From an uncultured Lachnospiraceae bacterium (GTDB lineage Bacteria; Bacillota; Clostridia; Lachnospirales; Lachnospiraceae): a stretch of 64,000 nucleotides of DNA. Made by a program: the position numbers and the translations under genes. The stretch spans positions 1 to 64,000 of the forward strand of contig CAOKOL010000006.1 in NCBI GenBank assembly GCA_948470335.1, given 5' to 3'. Numbering within the stretch: position 1 is the stretch's first letter; every line of letters begins with the position of its first letter. Below the pieces are notes generated by a model. That model was not told where the DNA came from, ran no database searches, and saw only the letters and a list, made by a program, of their open reading frames with translations. Below are positions 42,381-51,641 of the stretch, one piece after another.

Positions 42381-43802
42381 ATGAAGTACATGAGACAAAG
42401 GCTGGCGCTGTTAATGACGGTGCTCATTGCGTTTGCGGCTCTGCCGGTGAATGCGCAGAATGTTTCGGGAAACAGAGGGAGTTCGTTTTCCAGCCCTGGG
42501 ATGTCGGAAGGAGGAAGCGGGACATCAGTACCCGGCAATATAGCATCATCGCCCAATGAGCAGCCGCAGATTATTACGACGACACCGGATCTGGATATGG
42601 CGGATGTGGTCAGGGTGAAATATGTTCCCTACTCTTACACAATCAGGACAGATAATCAGGATTCAGACAACACTGTCACCTATTCCATAGAAGAAGGCAC
42701 CCTGGCCAGAGGACTTCAGATCTATCCGGCTACCGGAGAAATCTACGGCGTGCCTCTGGAAGCGGGCGTTTTCCCGATTACGGTCAAGGCTGCGTTCAGT
42801 AATCCGATCTATCAGCCTGCTTATAAGGAACTGACGCTGACTGTCCTGGACAATACTGACGGCAATGTATTCAGTTCGTCTGACCCGGGATACGAGGTGG
42901 AACAATATATCGGAACGCTGGTATCCGGATCTTATTCGGTACTGACAGAGCTGTCGGATCAGCTGTTTGTCTCGGCAGGTGCCTACAGTGAATTTATAGA
43001 TCTCTGGCTGAATGGTCAGAAGCTGATAGAGGGAACGGATTATACGAAAGAAGAAGGAAGCACCCGAATCACAATCAGAGCGCAGACGTTCAGAGATAAG
43101 GCAGACCATAACGGCGTCAACACCATTGCCGCCGAGTTCCGTGTGGGCGGCGATCCGAGAAATGCGTTAAAACGTACGGCCCAGAATTTCAGAATAGAAT
43201 TAAACGGCGGCGGCGGTTCAGGGGATCACTCTGACAGCTCACCGGATGCCCCTCAAAGCCCTGCCACCAGTCCCATGGCGGTTATTCGTCTGTTCTCACC
43301 ATCCGGTGCGCATTTTTCGGGACTTTTGATTGAACTTCACTCTACGCCCATGGAAGCGACGACCGATGCAAACGGAGCAGCCGTCTTTCGCAATGTGGAA
43401 GAAGGCTGGCATACCCTTTATATAAAAGACGGTACGGGAAATCTTCTGGCTTCCAAAAGCTTTACGCTTCTGTTCGGCGAAAAAGAAATGATCAGCCAGG
43501 ATCAGATCACGGTAAAATCCGGTTCCGCCTTTACCATGAATGTGCAGATGGACGGTGATGATCTGACGTTTTTAAGCGTGGCGGGAAATCCGGGAGTGCA
43601 GGAGACGGCAAGTGTGCAGGAGGCGGCAAGCGCGCAGGAAACGGCAAATGTGCAGGAAAAGGAATCCCTTTGGGTACGGTCGGCGAATACGGGTGATTCG
43701 GCGAGGTTTGGGCTGTGGAGCACGCTGTTTGTTTCGGCGGGAGCGCTGATGGGAGCGTTCTTTTGGAGCGAAAGAAAGAGAAAAATAAGCGGCGGAAAAT
43801 AA
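42381..43802 (+). CDS. Secreted surface protein, paralogue A
   Basis: 473 residues. Signal peptide (about 1-25, ending VNA), then a putative Ig/cadherin-like domain (YTIRTDNQDSDNTVTYSIEE and LQIYPATGEIYGVPLEAGVF), an X2-like domain (FIDLWLNGQKLIEGTDY), a Gly/Ser linker, and a carboxypeptidase-regulatory-like fold (LIELHSTPMEATTDANGAA). Near the C-terminus SANTGD precedes a hydrophobic helix and WSERKRK, resembling a sorting signal. The gene begins 1 bp after the kinase stop, with aaggagg 9 nt before its ATG, so it belongs to the kinase operon. Probably exported; role unknown. Confidence 0.75.
   Translation: MKYMRQRLALLMTVLIAFAALPVNAQNVSGNRGSSFSSPGMSEGGSGTSVPGNIASSPNEQPQIITTTPDLDMADVVRVKYVPYSYTIRTDNQDSDNTVTYSIEEGTLARGLQIYPATGEIYGVPLEAGVFPITVKAAFSNPIYQPAYKELTLTVLDNTDGNVFSSSDPGYEVEQYIGTLVSGSYSVLTELSDQLFVSAGAYSEFIDLWLNGQKLIEGTDYTKEEGSTRITIRAQTFRDKADHNGVNTIAAEFRVGGDPRNALKRTAQNFRIELNGGGGSGDHSDSSPDAPQSPATSPMAVIRLFSPSGAHFSGLLIELHSTPMEATTDANGAAVFRNVEEGWHTLYIKDGTGNLLASKSFTLLFGEKEMISQDQITVKSGSAFTMNVQMDGDDLTFLSVAGNPGVQETASVQEAASAQETANVQEKESLWVRSANTGDSARFGLWSTLFVSAGALMGAFFWSERKRKISGGK
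42570..43790. repeat. Paralogous 1.2-kb segment, duplicated at 45115-46375
   Basis: The Ig-like, X2-like and carboxypeptidase-regulatory domains of the first surface protein are repeated in the second at 45115-46375 with clear DNA-level similarity (shared blocks such as ggctaccggagaaatctacg and gaaggcagcacccgaatcac). Both copies are in the same direction 2.5 kb apart. Homologous recombination between them would delete the LRR region. Confidence 0.7.
43596..43667 (+). repeat. 18-bp tandem repeat in the first surface protein
   Basis: Four imperfect 18-bp units encode VQETAS, VQEAAS, AQETAN and VQEKES just before the sorting-like motif. Variation in copy number would change the stalk length. 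Confidence 0.7.
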
Positions 43803-43868
43803 GAAGCAGGAAATTAAAGATACAAGTTGACAAAAGGTATACATAACGTCGGGGAGGGAATGAATGAT

Positions 43869-46382
43869 ATGAAGCATATCAAAAGTTTTGCATTGCTTTT
43901 GGCATTTGCCATTGTGTTTGCTGCCATGCCGGTAAAGGCAGAGAATTTTGCGAAAGAAGGAGAGATGGCGGACGCCGGTGAAAATCCGGCAGAGGAAATT
44001 CAGGGTTCGGTGTCCGGGAATACGGTATCTTTACCGAATGGAGAAGAAGATGAGCAGGCGGATTTGACGGCGGCGAAGAAGGATGTTGCAGAAACAGCCG
44101 CGAATGAGATGGAAGGAATGCGGCCTTATGCGGCAGGGGATATTGCCAGCGGGACAGATGGGAATATTGCGTGGGTGATTGATGCGGATGGGAAGCTGAC
44201 AGTGACGGGGAGTGGGGATTTCAGCGGAGACGATTTTAGTAACAGAGCACCCTGGCACAGTTTTGCAGATCAGATTACTTCGGCAAAACTGGATGTAACG
44301 GGAATGTCAGATGCGTCTGGTTTGTTTTATGGATGTGAAAATTTAACAAGTTTGGATTTAAGCGGATTTGATACTGCGAATGTGACAAATATGGGTAATA
44401 TGTTTAGCAACTGTCACAGTTTAACAAGTTTGGATTTAAGCGGATTTGACACGGCGAATGTGACAGACATGGGGGCCATGTTTGACGGTTGCCGAAGCTT
44501 AACGAGCGTGGATTTAAGCGGATTTGATACAACGAATGTGACGAACATGGCGTATATGTTTGGCAACTGCAGCAGTTTAACAAGTGTGGATGTCAGTGGA
44601 TTTGATACTGCGAATGTGACAAGCATGTTGGAGATGTTTTTCGTCTGCAGCAGTTTAGCGAGTGTGGATGTCAGTGGATTTGATACAACGAATGTGACAG
44701 ACATGGGTCTTATGTTTTTCAACTGCAAAAGTTTAGCGAGTGTGGACGTCAGCGGATTTGATACGTCGAATGTGACGAACATGAGAGATATGTTCGGCAT
44801 GTGCAGCAGTTTAACGAGTTTGGATTTAGGCGGATTTGATACTGCGAATGTGACGGATATGGCGTATATGTTTTTCATGTGCAGCAGTTTAACGAGTTTG
44901 GATTTAAGCGGATTTGATATGACAAATGTGACAGACATGAGTTCTATGTTTGACGGATGTGACAGCTTAATGATAATCCATACACCTCGAAATTTAAAAG
45001 AAGTGATTGGGCTGCCGTCTGCGGACGGTACGGATATCTGGTATCTTCCCGATAATACTGATATCACAGAACTGCCCCAAAACCAAAGCGACAGCATTAT
45101 CATCACCCGCTACCGCACCCCTCAGGTCATCACCGAAACCCAGGACCTGAACATGTCCGACGTTATCCGTGTAAAATACGTCCCTTACTCCTACACGGTC
45201 GAAACCAATAACTGGGACCCCGATAACATAGTCACCTATTCCATAGAAAAAGGCACCCTGGCCCGGGGCCTTCAAATGTACCCGGCTACCGGAGAAATCT
45301 ACGGGATGCCTTTGGAAGCAGGGACCTTCCCGATTACGGTTAAAGCTACATTCAGCAATCCCAGATATCTTCCTTCCTACAAAGACCTGACTCTGACCGT
45401 CCTGGATAATACGGACAGCAATGTATTAAACGCATCCGACCCGGGCTATGAGGTAGAACAATATATAGGAACACTGGTATCCGGTTCCTATTCGATCCTG
45501 ACAGAACTGACAGACCAGCTGTTCGTCTCAGCCGGTTCCTACGGTGAATTTATTGATTTCTGGCTGAACGGTGAAAAGCTGGTGGAAGGAAAGGATTACA
45601 CAAAAGAAGAAGGCAGCACCCGAATCACAATCCGGTCACAGACCTTTAAAGAAAAAGCAGACCGCAACGGTGTCAACACCATTGCCGCCGAGTTCCGCGT
45701 GGGCGGCGATACCGGCAATGCGCTAAAGCGTACCGCGCAGAATTTCAGAATAGATGAGCGGGCAAGTGAAAATAACGGTTCCAATGAAGGCAACGGTTCT
45801 GATGACAATAAAGGAGACGATGGATCTGGCAGTCATAATACCGGTTCTGGCGGCGATTCGGATCATACATCCGCTGCTCCCGCCGCTCATGCCACAGCCA
45901 TCATCCGCCTGTCCGCTTCTTCCGGTTCACCTTTTGCGGGTCTTTTGCTGGAGCTTCACTCCACACCCATGGAGGCAGCCACTGATGCAAATGGAGCGGC
46001 CGTCTTTAACAATGTGGAAGAAGGCTGGCATACGCTTTATGTAAAGACCAGAGATGGTAAGCTTCTTGCTTCCAAAGGTTTTGAGCTTCTGTTTGGTGAT
46101 GAGGAAAAAATGAATGGAGATCTGATCATGGTAAAGGCCGGTTCTGTGTTTACGATGAATGTACGGATGGATGGTGATAATCTGTCATTTATAAATGTAA
46201 ATGGGGATACGGGCGCAGGCGTACAGGAGACGGCAGATGTGCAGCAGAAAGAGGCTTATATGGTGCGGGCGGCATCTACAGGTGATTCTGACGATCCTGG
46301 CATATGGTTTGTGCTGTTCGTTTCCTGCGGATTACTGCTGACGGCATTCTTTTGGAAAGAAAGAAAACGTCAGATCAGATAA
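43869..46382 (+). CDS. BspA-type leucine-rich repeat surface protein, paralogue B
   Basis: 837 residues from ATG 43869 (ggggaggg 10 nt upstream). Signal peptide, then an N-terminal extension and eight BspA-like (DUF285) repeats of 26 residues, of the type SLTSLDLSGFDTANVTNM followed by MFSNC (44340-44963). After these come the same Ig-like, X2-like and carboxypeptidase-regulatory domains as the preceding protein. The C-terminus has AASTGD, a hydrophobic helix and KERKRQ. BspA proteins bind host or bacterial surfaces. It is 66 bp downstream of paralogue A. Confidence 0.85.
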   Translation: MKHIKSFALLLAFAIVFAAMPVKAENFAKEGEMADAGENPAEEIQGSVSGNTVSLPNGEEDEQADLTAAKKDVAETAANEMEGMRPYAAGDIASGTDGNIAWVIDADGKLTVTGSGDFSGDDFSNRAPWHSFADQITSAKLDVTGMSDASGLFYGCENLTSLDLSGFDTANVTNMGNMFSNCHSLTSLDLSGFDTANVTDMGAMFDGCRSLTSVDLSGFDTTNVTNMAYMFGNCSSLTSVDVSGFDTANVTSMLEMFFVCSSLASVDVSGFDTTNVTDMGLMFFNCKSLASVDVSGFDTSNVTNMRDMFGMCSSLTSLDLGGFDTANVTDMAYMFFMCSSLTSLDLSGFDMTNVTDMSSMFDGCDSLMIIHTPRNLKEVIGLPSADGTDIWYLPDNTDITELPQNQSDSIIITRYRTPQVITETQDLNMSDVIRVKYVPYSYTVETNNWDPDNIVTYSIEKGTLARGLQMYPATGEIYGMPLEAGTFPITVKATFSNPRYLPSYKDLTLTVLDNTDSNVLNASDPGYEVEQYIGTLVSGSYSILTELTDQLFVSAGSYGEFIDFWLNGEKLVEGKDYTKEEGSTRITIRSQTFKEKADRNGVNTIAAEFRVGGDTGNALKRTAQNFRIDERASENNGSNEGNGSDDNKGDDGSGSHNTGSGGDSDHTSAAPAAHATAIIRLSASSGSPFAGLLLELHSTPMEAATDANGAAVFNNVEEGWHTLYVKTRDGKLLASKGFELLFGDEEKMNGDLIMVKAGSVFTMNVRMDGDNLSFINVNGDTGAGVQETADVQQKEAYMVRAASTGDSDDPGIWFVLFVSCGLLLTAFFWKERKRQIR
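44340..44963 (+). repeat. Eight 78-bp BspA leucine-rich repeats
   Basis: Each 26-residue unit has SLxSxDxSGFDTxNVTxM followed by a Met-Phe pair and Cys. DNA is also nearly repeated, for example tttgatactgcgaatgtgac. Units 1-8 run without gaps. Confidence 0.9.
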
Positions 46383-46424
46383 AGGATGCAATATGACAAC
46401 ATTACAACAAGGAGAACACAGCAA

Positions 46425-49400
46425 ATGAAATTGGTAAAAAAAGCGTTGGCGATTACGCTGGCAGTGATGCTGATTTTGCCTTCCGTTGGTGCGCTGGCGG
46501 ATGAGGCGGAGTCGGCTGTCGCCAGTGAAGCAACAAAGCAGAAACAGTTAACAGAGCCGGAAGGAGAGGCTGCAAATGAGGAAACCGTTTCCGGTGATGC
46601 GGTGCCGATAGAGAAAGCGCCGGAAGAAATAAAAACGGAATTGTCTGCGGATGCAGATAAAACTGCCGGAAAAAATGGTAGCAGCATATCTGCCGATGCG
46701 ATAAAGCCGGAAGTAGAACTGGTGCAGTACAATACCGGAAACTGCGTAGTAAGCGTGGTAAACAAAGAAACTTTTGCATATATGGATACACTTAAAGATG
46801 AAGGAGCGTTTAACAGCTTTATGGAAACTGCCCTTCCAGGAGTGAATCCTCAGTTTTTGGTTCCTTTTGATGACAGCGGAACCATCATCCGTATTCCGGA
46901 GGACAGCCCGTTTTTTCCTTACGAGGTGCAGTTTACATATCAGGGAAAGACATGGAGCGAATGGTTTATGTCTCCGGAAGATATGGTAGAAGTGGGCGGA
47001 CATCAATTTTATGTGGATGCTTATTTTGACGATACCGCAATTACGCAGCTGACGCTAAATGTGGCAGGGGATACGATTCCGGTTTTTCCGGATGTGAAAG
47101 AATTTACGGATGACGGGCATGGAGCAGAACCTGCTTCGTATTTGCCTTTGACTGAGAAAATGCTGGGAACAGTTGATCTGTCTGATTATACGCCGGTAGA
47201 TTTGTCTATGGTATCAGTAGATACTGTCATTGGACGTGCCGGCAGTGTTCCGGATCCGGTTAATGCCGATAAAATTGCATGGGCGTATGGCGGAAATAAT
47301 GATAATTTTAAAATATGCAGTGCCAGCGGAGGCATAATTGATTTAAGCTGCCGTACTGAGAACGATCAAAATGAACTGCAGTTGATTGTGGGTGATGGAA
47401 ATCAGCTGAATAAAGATAATGTCCGCAATATCGTTCAGATTAAAACAGCATCTTCACGAGACTGGATTGTTCCGATTGTATACATACAGGATCATGCAGG
47501 CGTACGCAGTAAAGCGGAAATTTTCGAAACAAATTATTATGACTATACCGAAGATGAGCGCAGCCTGAGAATAGAGTACGGTAACAGTTCTAATGATAAT
47601 AAAAGCAGTGTCTATCTAAGCCTGGCGATAGAGCCTTCCATAAAACATAAATATGATCATATCAGAATTTATGAAGGTAAATACACGACTGCTGCTGCCG
47701 CATTGGGCGGAAAAGATATTACAGCTCAGCTTATGGCTTTGGATATGGCACAGTTGAATGCCGGATATCTTATCAGCAGGTATGATCAGGATATTACAAT
47801 GGTGGCCTTTGATGCTGGCAATAATGTGACAGGAATTCTCCCTTTTTCATTGAAAGTGTTTGATGGCAGTAATTCAATGTCGTTTGACTTGTATACTTTG
47901 AATGAAACTAACAATAAAGAGTATATAACTGATGATTCCCGCCATGTGGGGACAACCAATGATTGTCTTGAATTGAATTATACTTTATACAAAGAATATC
48001 CTGCAAATGATATCTATTACTGGGAGATAAACTATCGAAAGGATGGAGTCGAAAGCAATTCAGATATCACAGCAGCTTTTGTGGGAAAATATGATTCCAT
48101 TGCGGCCGCGCGGGCAGCAGGGGCGAAAGATATCAGAAATACGCTGTCTGCCGGATGGCCTGCGGACTACAGTCAAGGCGTATATTTTACGGTTTTTATA
48201 GGCGCGGATGGTTTGGCGGAGCAGAGGGTTCATAAATATAAGATAAAGACAGAAACAGGAACGAACAGTCGTTATGATCAGATATTGAATTCGGGGACGG
48301 CAGTGAAATTTACGGGATTTCTGGATGGAAGCGGAAATGAAATAGATGCCCGTGAGAAGCTGTATTTTGTTCCGTATGATGCCGATTCTTATGGTGAAAA
48401 TAATTACCGTACGATTTTAGTTGCCAATGACGTTGATCTGACAAACCTGGCACCGTTATTTGAGACTGCTGACGGCGTACATTTATATGCACCCGGCAGC
48501 AGCAGTCCGGAGCAGAGCGGAGGCAGATATTATAACTTTGCCAGTGGTCCGATACAGTTTACCGCGTCTGCGGAAGACGGCAAAAACGGAAAAAATTATT
48601 GGCTGCAGGTGAAAAAAGCAGTGGCTGGTAAGGGACAGCTATATATTAACAGCCTTGCGGATCCGGATGCCCATACGTATGAAAAAGACGGTGTTATTTA
48701 TTCTACCCGTGAAGTCATGCTGGATGGATATCATGATTATGTCCATGATATCTGGGTATCCAATATCGGAGATACGGATATTCCAAATCTTACCGTGGAA
48801 TTGGATTCTTATGGATTACAGCTGGACGAATACTGGACATTATCTGAAGAATTTAATCTGTCCGGATTTGGTACGACAAAAAAAGACTGGCAGAATGCTT
48901 CCCATGGGGAGCTGCCAAATCTGGCGAAGGTACGGCTGCGGGCAAGGGATTTTATAGAAGCTGGGAGCAATATTTCCGGTACATTAACGTTTAAATCAGA
49001 GGGTAAGGAATTGTTGGTTTTGAATTTGACCGGTACTGTGGGTGATCCCTGTATTACTACAATGTTTATTCCTTCAGCAGTGAAATATGTGCCTTTTGGA
49101 AGTATGGTCCAGAATAATAACAAATATAGCAGAAACCGGATTACTTATTATATCAGAAACGGAAAGCTGCCAGACGGGATGGTGCTGAAACCGAACGGGG
49201 AGATTTATGGTGTTCCAAAAGAAACCGGAAAATTTGAATTCACGATTGTGCTTACAAATAGTATAAGCAGAATGAAGAACAATGAAAGAACTTTTACATT
49301 CTGGGTTAATGACAATAGCAATAGTAATGTTTATCATGCATCTGATGAAGGTTATAAACTTCTGACACCCGTAGGTGTGAGAACTTCGGATACGCCTCCG

Positions 49401-50300
49401 GATTGGGGTGCGCTGGGAGCAACGGGCAGCACTGAGGCCTGGGTAAAAGCAGAAAATTTGTATTATGATTTTCATCTTGATGATTTCAAAAGCAACCTGT
49501 TTATATCTGAAGGAAAATTTGAGGAATTCATTGATTTTTGGTTAAACGGTGAAAAACTGGTGAAAGGCGTGGACTATTTTGCCGAATCCGGCAGCACACG
49601 AATTACAATCAGTGCACAGACATTGAAAAACAAAACGCTGAAAAGCGGGAATAACACGATAGCGGCCGAATTCCGTGAGGGCGGCAATATCAATAAAACA
49701 TTGAGACGTACTGCCCAGAATTTCCATTTGGATCAGACTGCCCAGGACAGCAGTTCCGAGCATCAGAACAGCGGTTCCAAACGTCGGGACGACGGTTCCG
49801 GCAGCGGAGGAGACAGTAAAGACAATGCGGATTCCGGCAGCGGTGTTACCATCGCAGGATGCATTCTGGATATGGACAGCAACCATCTGGCAGGTGTCAC
49901 AGTAGAACTTCATTCTACGCCTCGTTCCACTGTAACGGATGAGAATGGCTTTTTCCAGTTCGCGGGTGTGGAGTATGGCCAGCATGAATTGTTTGTCAAA
50001 GATCAGGCCGGAAATATAATGGCTTCCCGAAAATTTGAATTGCGGGAGGGAGATACTATGGCATTGGATGGTTTTGTGTTGACCGTACCAAAAGGCGTTA
50101 CGGCTCCTATTGCCATCAGAGTGGCGAACGGCACGTTGCTCTTTTCCATGACAGGAGATGCGGCGCAAGCTGCGGCGGCATATGCGGCATCAGCAGTAAC
50201 AGGTGATGAGGGGAATCTGACTGTCTGGCTGCTGGCGCTGCTGATTTCCGGCTGTCTGGCTGCCGGTATGGTGGTTTCTCTAAAGAAAATGAATAACTGA
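46425..50300 (+). CDS. Large surface protein, paralogue C
   Basis: 1291 residues from ATG 46425 (aaggagaaca upstream; the 13 codons before lack a site). Signal peptide ends in ALA (about residue 25). A long middle of unknown beta-type domains follows. The last 350 residues share the Ig-like (LPDGMVLKPNGEIYGVPKET), X2-like (FIDFWLNGEKLVKGVDY) and carboxypeptidase-regulatory (TVELHSTPRSTVTDENGFF) domains with paralogues A and B. The sorting-like SAVTGD precedes the terminal helix and KKMNN. It lies 42 bp after paralogue B and is followed by a terminator, so it ends the surface-protein operon. Confidence 0.78.
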   Translation: MKLVKKALAITLAVMLILPSVGALADEAESAVASEATKQKQLTEPEGEAANEETVSGDAVPIEKAPEEIKTELSADADKTAGKNGSSISADAIKPEVELVQYNTGNCVVSVVNKETFAYMDTLKDEGAFNSFMETALPGVNPQFLVPFDDSGTIIRIPEDSPFFPYEVQFTYQGKTWSEWFMSPEDMVEVGGHQFYVDAYFDDTAITQLTLNVAGDTIPVFPDVKEFTDDGHGAEPASYLPLTEKMLGTVDLSDYTPVDLSMVSVDTVIGRAGSVPDPVNADKIAWAYGGNNDNFKICSASGGIIDLSCRTENDQNELQLIVGDGNQLNKDNVRNIVQIKTASSRDWIVPIVYIQDHAGVRSKAEIFETNYYDYTEDERSLRIEYGNSSNDNKSSVYLSLAIEPSIKHKYDHIRIYEGKYTTAAAALGGKDITAQLMALDMAQLNAGYLISRYDQDITMVAFDAGNNVTGILPFSLKVFDGSNSMSFDLYTLNETNNKEYITDDSRHVGTTNDCLELNYTLYKEYPANDIYYWEINYRKDGVESNSDITAAFVGKYDSIAAARAAGAKDIRNTLSAGWPADYSQGVYFTVFIGADGLAEQRVHKYKIKTETGTNSRYDQILNSGTAVKFTGFLDGSGNEIDAREKLYFVPYDADSYGENNYRTILVANDVDLTNLAPLFETADGVHLYAPGSSSPEQSGGRYYNFASGPIQFTASAEDGKNGKNYWLQVKKAVAGKGQLYINSLADPDAHTYEKDGVIYSTREVMLDGYHDYVHDIWVSNIGDTDIPNLTVELDSYGLQLDEYWTLSEEFNLSGFGTTKKDWQNASHGELPNLAKVRLRARDFIEAGSNISGTLTFKSEGKELLVLNLTGTVGDPCITTMFIPSAVKYVPFGSMVQNNNKYSRNRITYYIRNGKLPDGMVLKPNGEIYGVPKETGKFEFTIVLTNSISRMKNNERTFTFWVNDNSNSNVYHASDEGYKLLTPVGVRTSDTPPDWGALGATGSTEAWVKAENLYYDFHLDDFKSNLFISEGKFEEFIDFWLNGEKLVKGVDYFAESGSTRITISAQTLKNKTLKSGNNTIAAEFREGGNINKTLRRTAQNFHLDQTAQDSSSEHQNSGSKRRDDGSGSGGDSKDNADSGSGVTIAGCILDMDSNHLAGVTVELHSTPRSTVTDENGFFQFAGVEYGQHELFVKDQAGNIMASRKFELREGDTMALDGFVLTVPKGVTAPIAIRVANGTLLFSMTGDAAQAAAAYAASAVTGDEGNLTVWLLALLISGCLAAGMVVSLKKMNN

Positions 50301-50311
50301 TATTATCATAA

Positions 50312-50365
50312 AACAGGAGCAAATTTGTATCGTAATAACCTTATGCAGATTTGCTTCTGTTTTGT
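50312..50365 (+). terminator. Terminator after the surface-protein operon
   Basis: Arms aacaggagcaaattt (50312-50326) and aatctgcatcaaacg-opposed atttgcttctgtt (50349-50361) pair over about 13 bp with one mismatch. The T-rich tttgttt follows. It ends the block begun by the kinase. Confidence 0.75.
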
Positions 50366-50409
50366 TTAATATCATGTTTAAAAACATGGTGCAATGCGGC
50401 TGAAAACAG

Positions 50410-50437
50410 TTGCATTTTCCCTTCCGAGCGGTATACT
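50410..50437 (+). promoter_or_regulatory. Sigma-A promoter of the yehL-like operon
   Basis: TTGCAT (50410-50415) and TATACT (50432-50437) with a 16-bp spacer, about 90 bp before the MoxR gene. It is the first good promoter after the terminator. Confidence 0.65.
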
Positions 50438-50525
50438 ATACCTAAAGGTGAGACAACAAATCAATAAAAAAATAAGCTGAAAAAGATAATCCGAATCAAA
50501 TATTTATTTATAAAGGGGAACATAC

Positions 50526-51641
50526 ATGAACACAAAACAACAAATCAGACCGCCCGTAGAGGTGCGCTACGCAAAGGAACTCGAAGCGCTGAAAGCAAAT
50601 GACCAGGCGGTGAAGCCGGTGAACTGGCAGCTTTCTCCCCAGGCGGTGAGGAAGTTTATTCTGGGCAGCCGGGAGCCTGTCTCTTTTCAGGGAGAAGAAA
50701 TTACAATCAAAAAGAAATACCTGGGCAATGACGCGCTGGTGGAGCGGTGCATCGTCACGCTGGCGGGAAACCGGGGGCTGATGCTGGTGGGAGAGCCGGG
50801 AACGGCCAAGACCATGTTGTCGGAGCTTTTGTCCGCGGCTATCAGCGGCGTCAGCACCAATACGATTCAGGGGACGGCGGGAACCACGGAGGATATGATT
50901 AAATATTCCTGGAATTATGCCCTTTTGCTGGACAAGGGTCCGGTACGGGAGGCGCTGGTGCCTGCGCCGCTGTATGTGGGGATGGAAAAGGGGATTCTCA
51001 TCCGTTTTGAGGAGATCACCCGTACGCCGGCGGAGATTCAGGACAGTATGATCAGCGTGATGAGCGACAAGGTGCTGAATGTGCCGGAGCTTGGAGACGA
51101 CGGCTTCCTGTTCGCGAGACAGGGCTTTAATGTGATCGGCACGGCCAATACCAGAGACAAGGGCGTAAATGAGATGAGCAGCGCCCTGAAACGGCGGTTT
51201 AATTTTGAGACGGTGATGCCCATCCGGGAGGCGGCGCTGGAAAAACAGATTATTATCAATGAGGTGGAGAATCTGGCCAGAGAGAATCAGATCGCCATGG
51301 AAGTGGACGAGGATGTGGCAGAGCTTCTGGCGTCCACCTATCATGAGCTGCGGGAGGGGATGTCCTCCTACGGCCATCGGATCGACAAGCCGTCAGCGGT
51401 GATGAGCACGGCGGAGGCGGTATCCGTATTTTACCAGACCATGATTACCGCCTATTATTATGACGGCGGTGAGGTCAGCGTGGACTGTCTGGTGCAGAAC
51501 CTGCTGGGAGCCATCGTGAAGGAAGACGGCGACAGTCTGGAGAAAGTGAAAAATTATTTTAACACAGTGATCAAAGATAAAAGCGGTAAAGAAGGCGGTT
51601 TATGGACCAGTTATTACGAGGCCAGGAAATGGCTGAAATAA
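50526..51641 (+). CDS. yehL: MoxR-type AAA+ ATPase (YehL-like)
   Basis: 371 residues. Walker A GEPGTAKT (89-96), a modified Walker B (LIRFEEITRTP, with Glu instead of Asp), and the MoxR insertion RDKGVNEMSSALKRRFNFE are clear. MoxR ATPases act with VWA proteins to load or remodel a target; a VWA protein is the third gene of this operon. Length and order match Escherichia coli YehL. A aaaggggaa site precedes the ATG. The next gene overlaps the end by 13 bp. Confidence 0.88.
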   Translation: MNTKQQIRPPVEVRYAKELEALKANDQAVKPVNWQLSPQAVRKFILGSREPVSFQGEEITIKKKYLGNDALVERCIVTLAGNRGLMLVGEPGTAKTMLSELLSAAISGVSTNTIQGTAGTTEDMIKYSWNYALLLDKGPVREALVPAPLYVGMEKGILIRFEEITRTPAEIQDSMISVMSDKVLNVPELGDDGFLFARQGFNVIGTANTRDKGVNEMSSALKRRFNFETVMPIREAALEKQIIINEVENLARENQIAMEVDEDVAELLASTYHELREGMSSYGHRIDKPSAVMSTAEAVSVFYQTMITAYYYDGGEVSVDCLVQNLLGAIVKEDGDSLEKVKNYFNTVIKDKSGKEGGLWTSYYEARKWLK

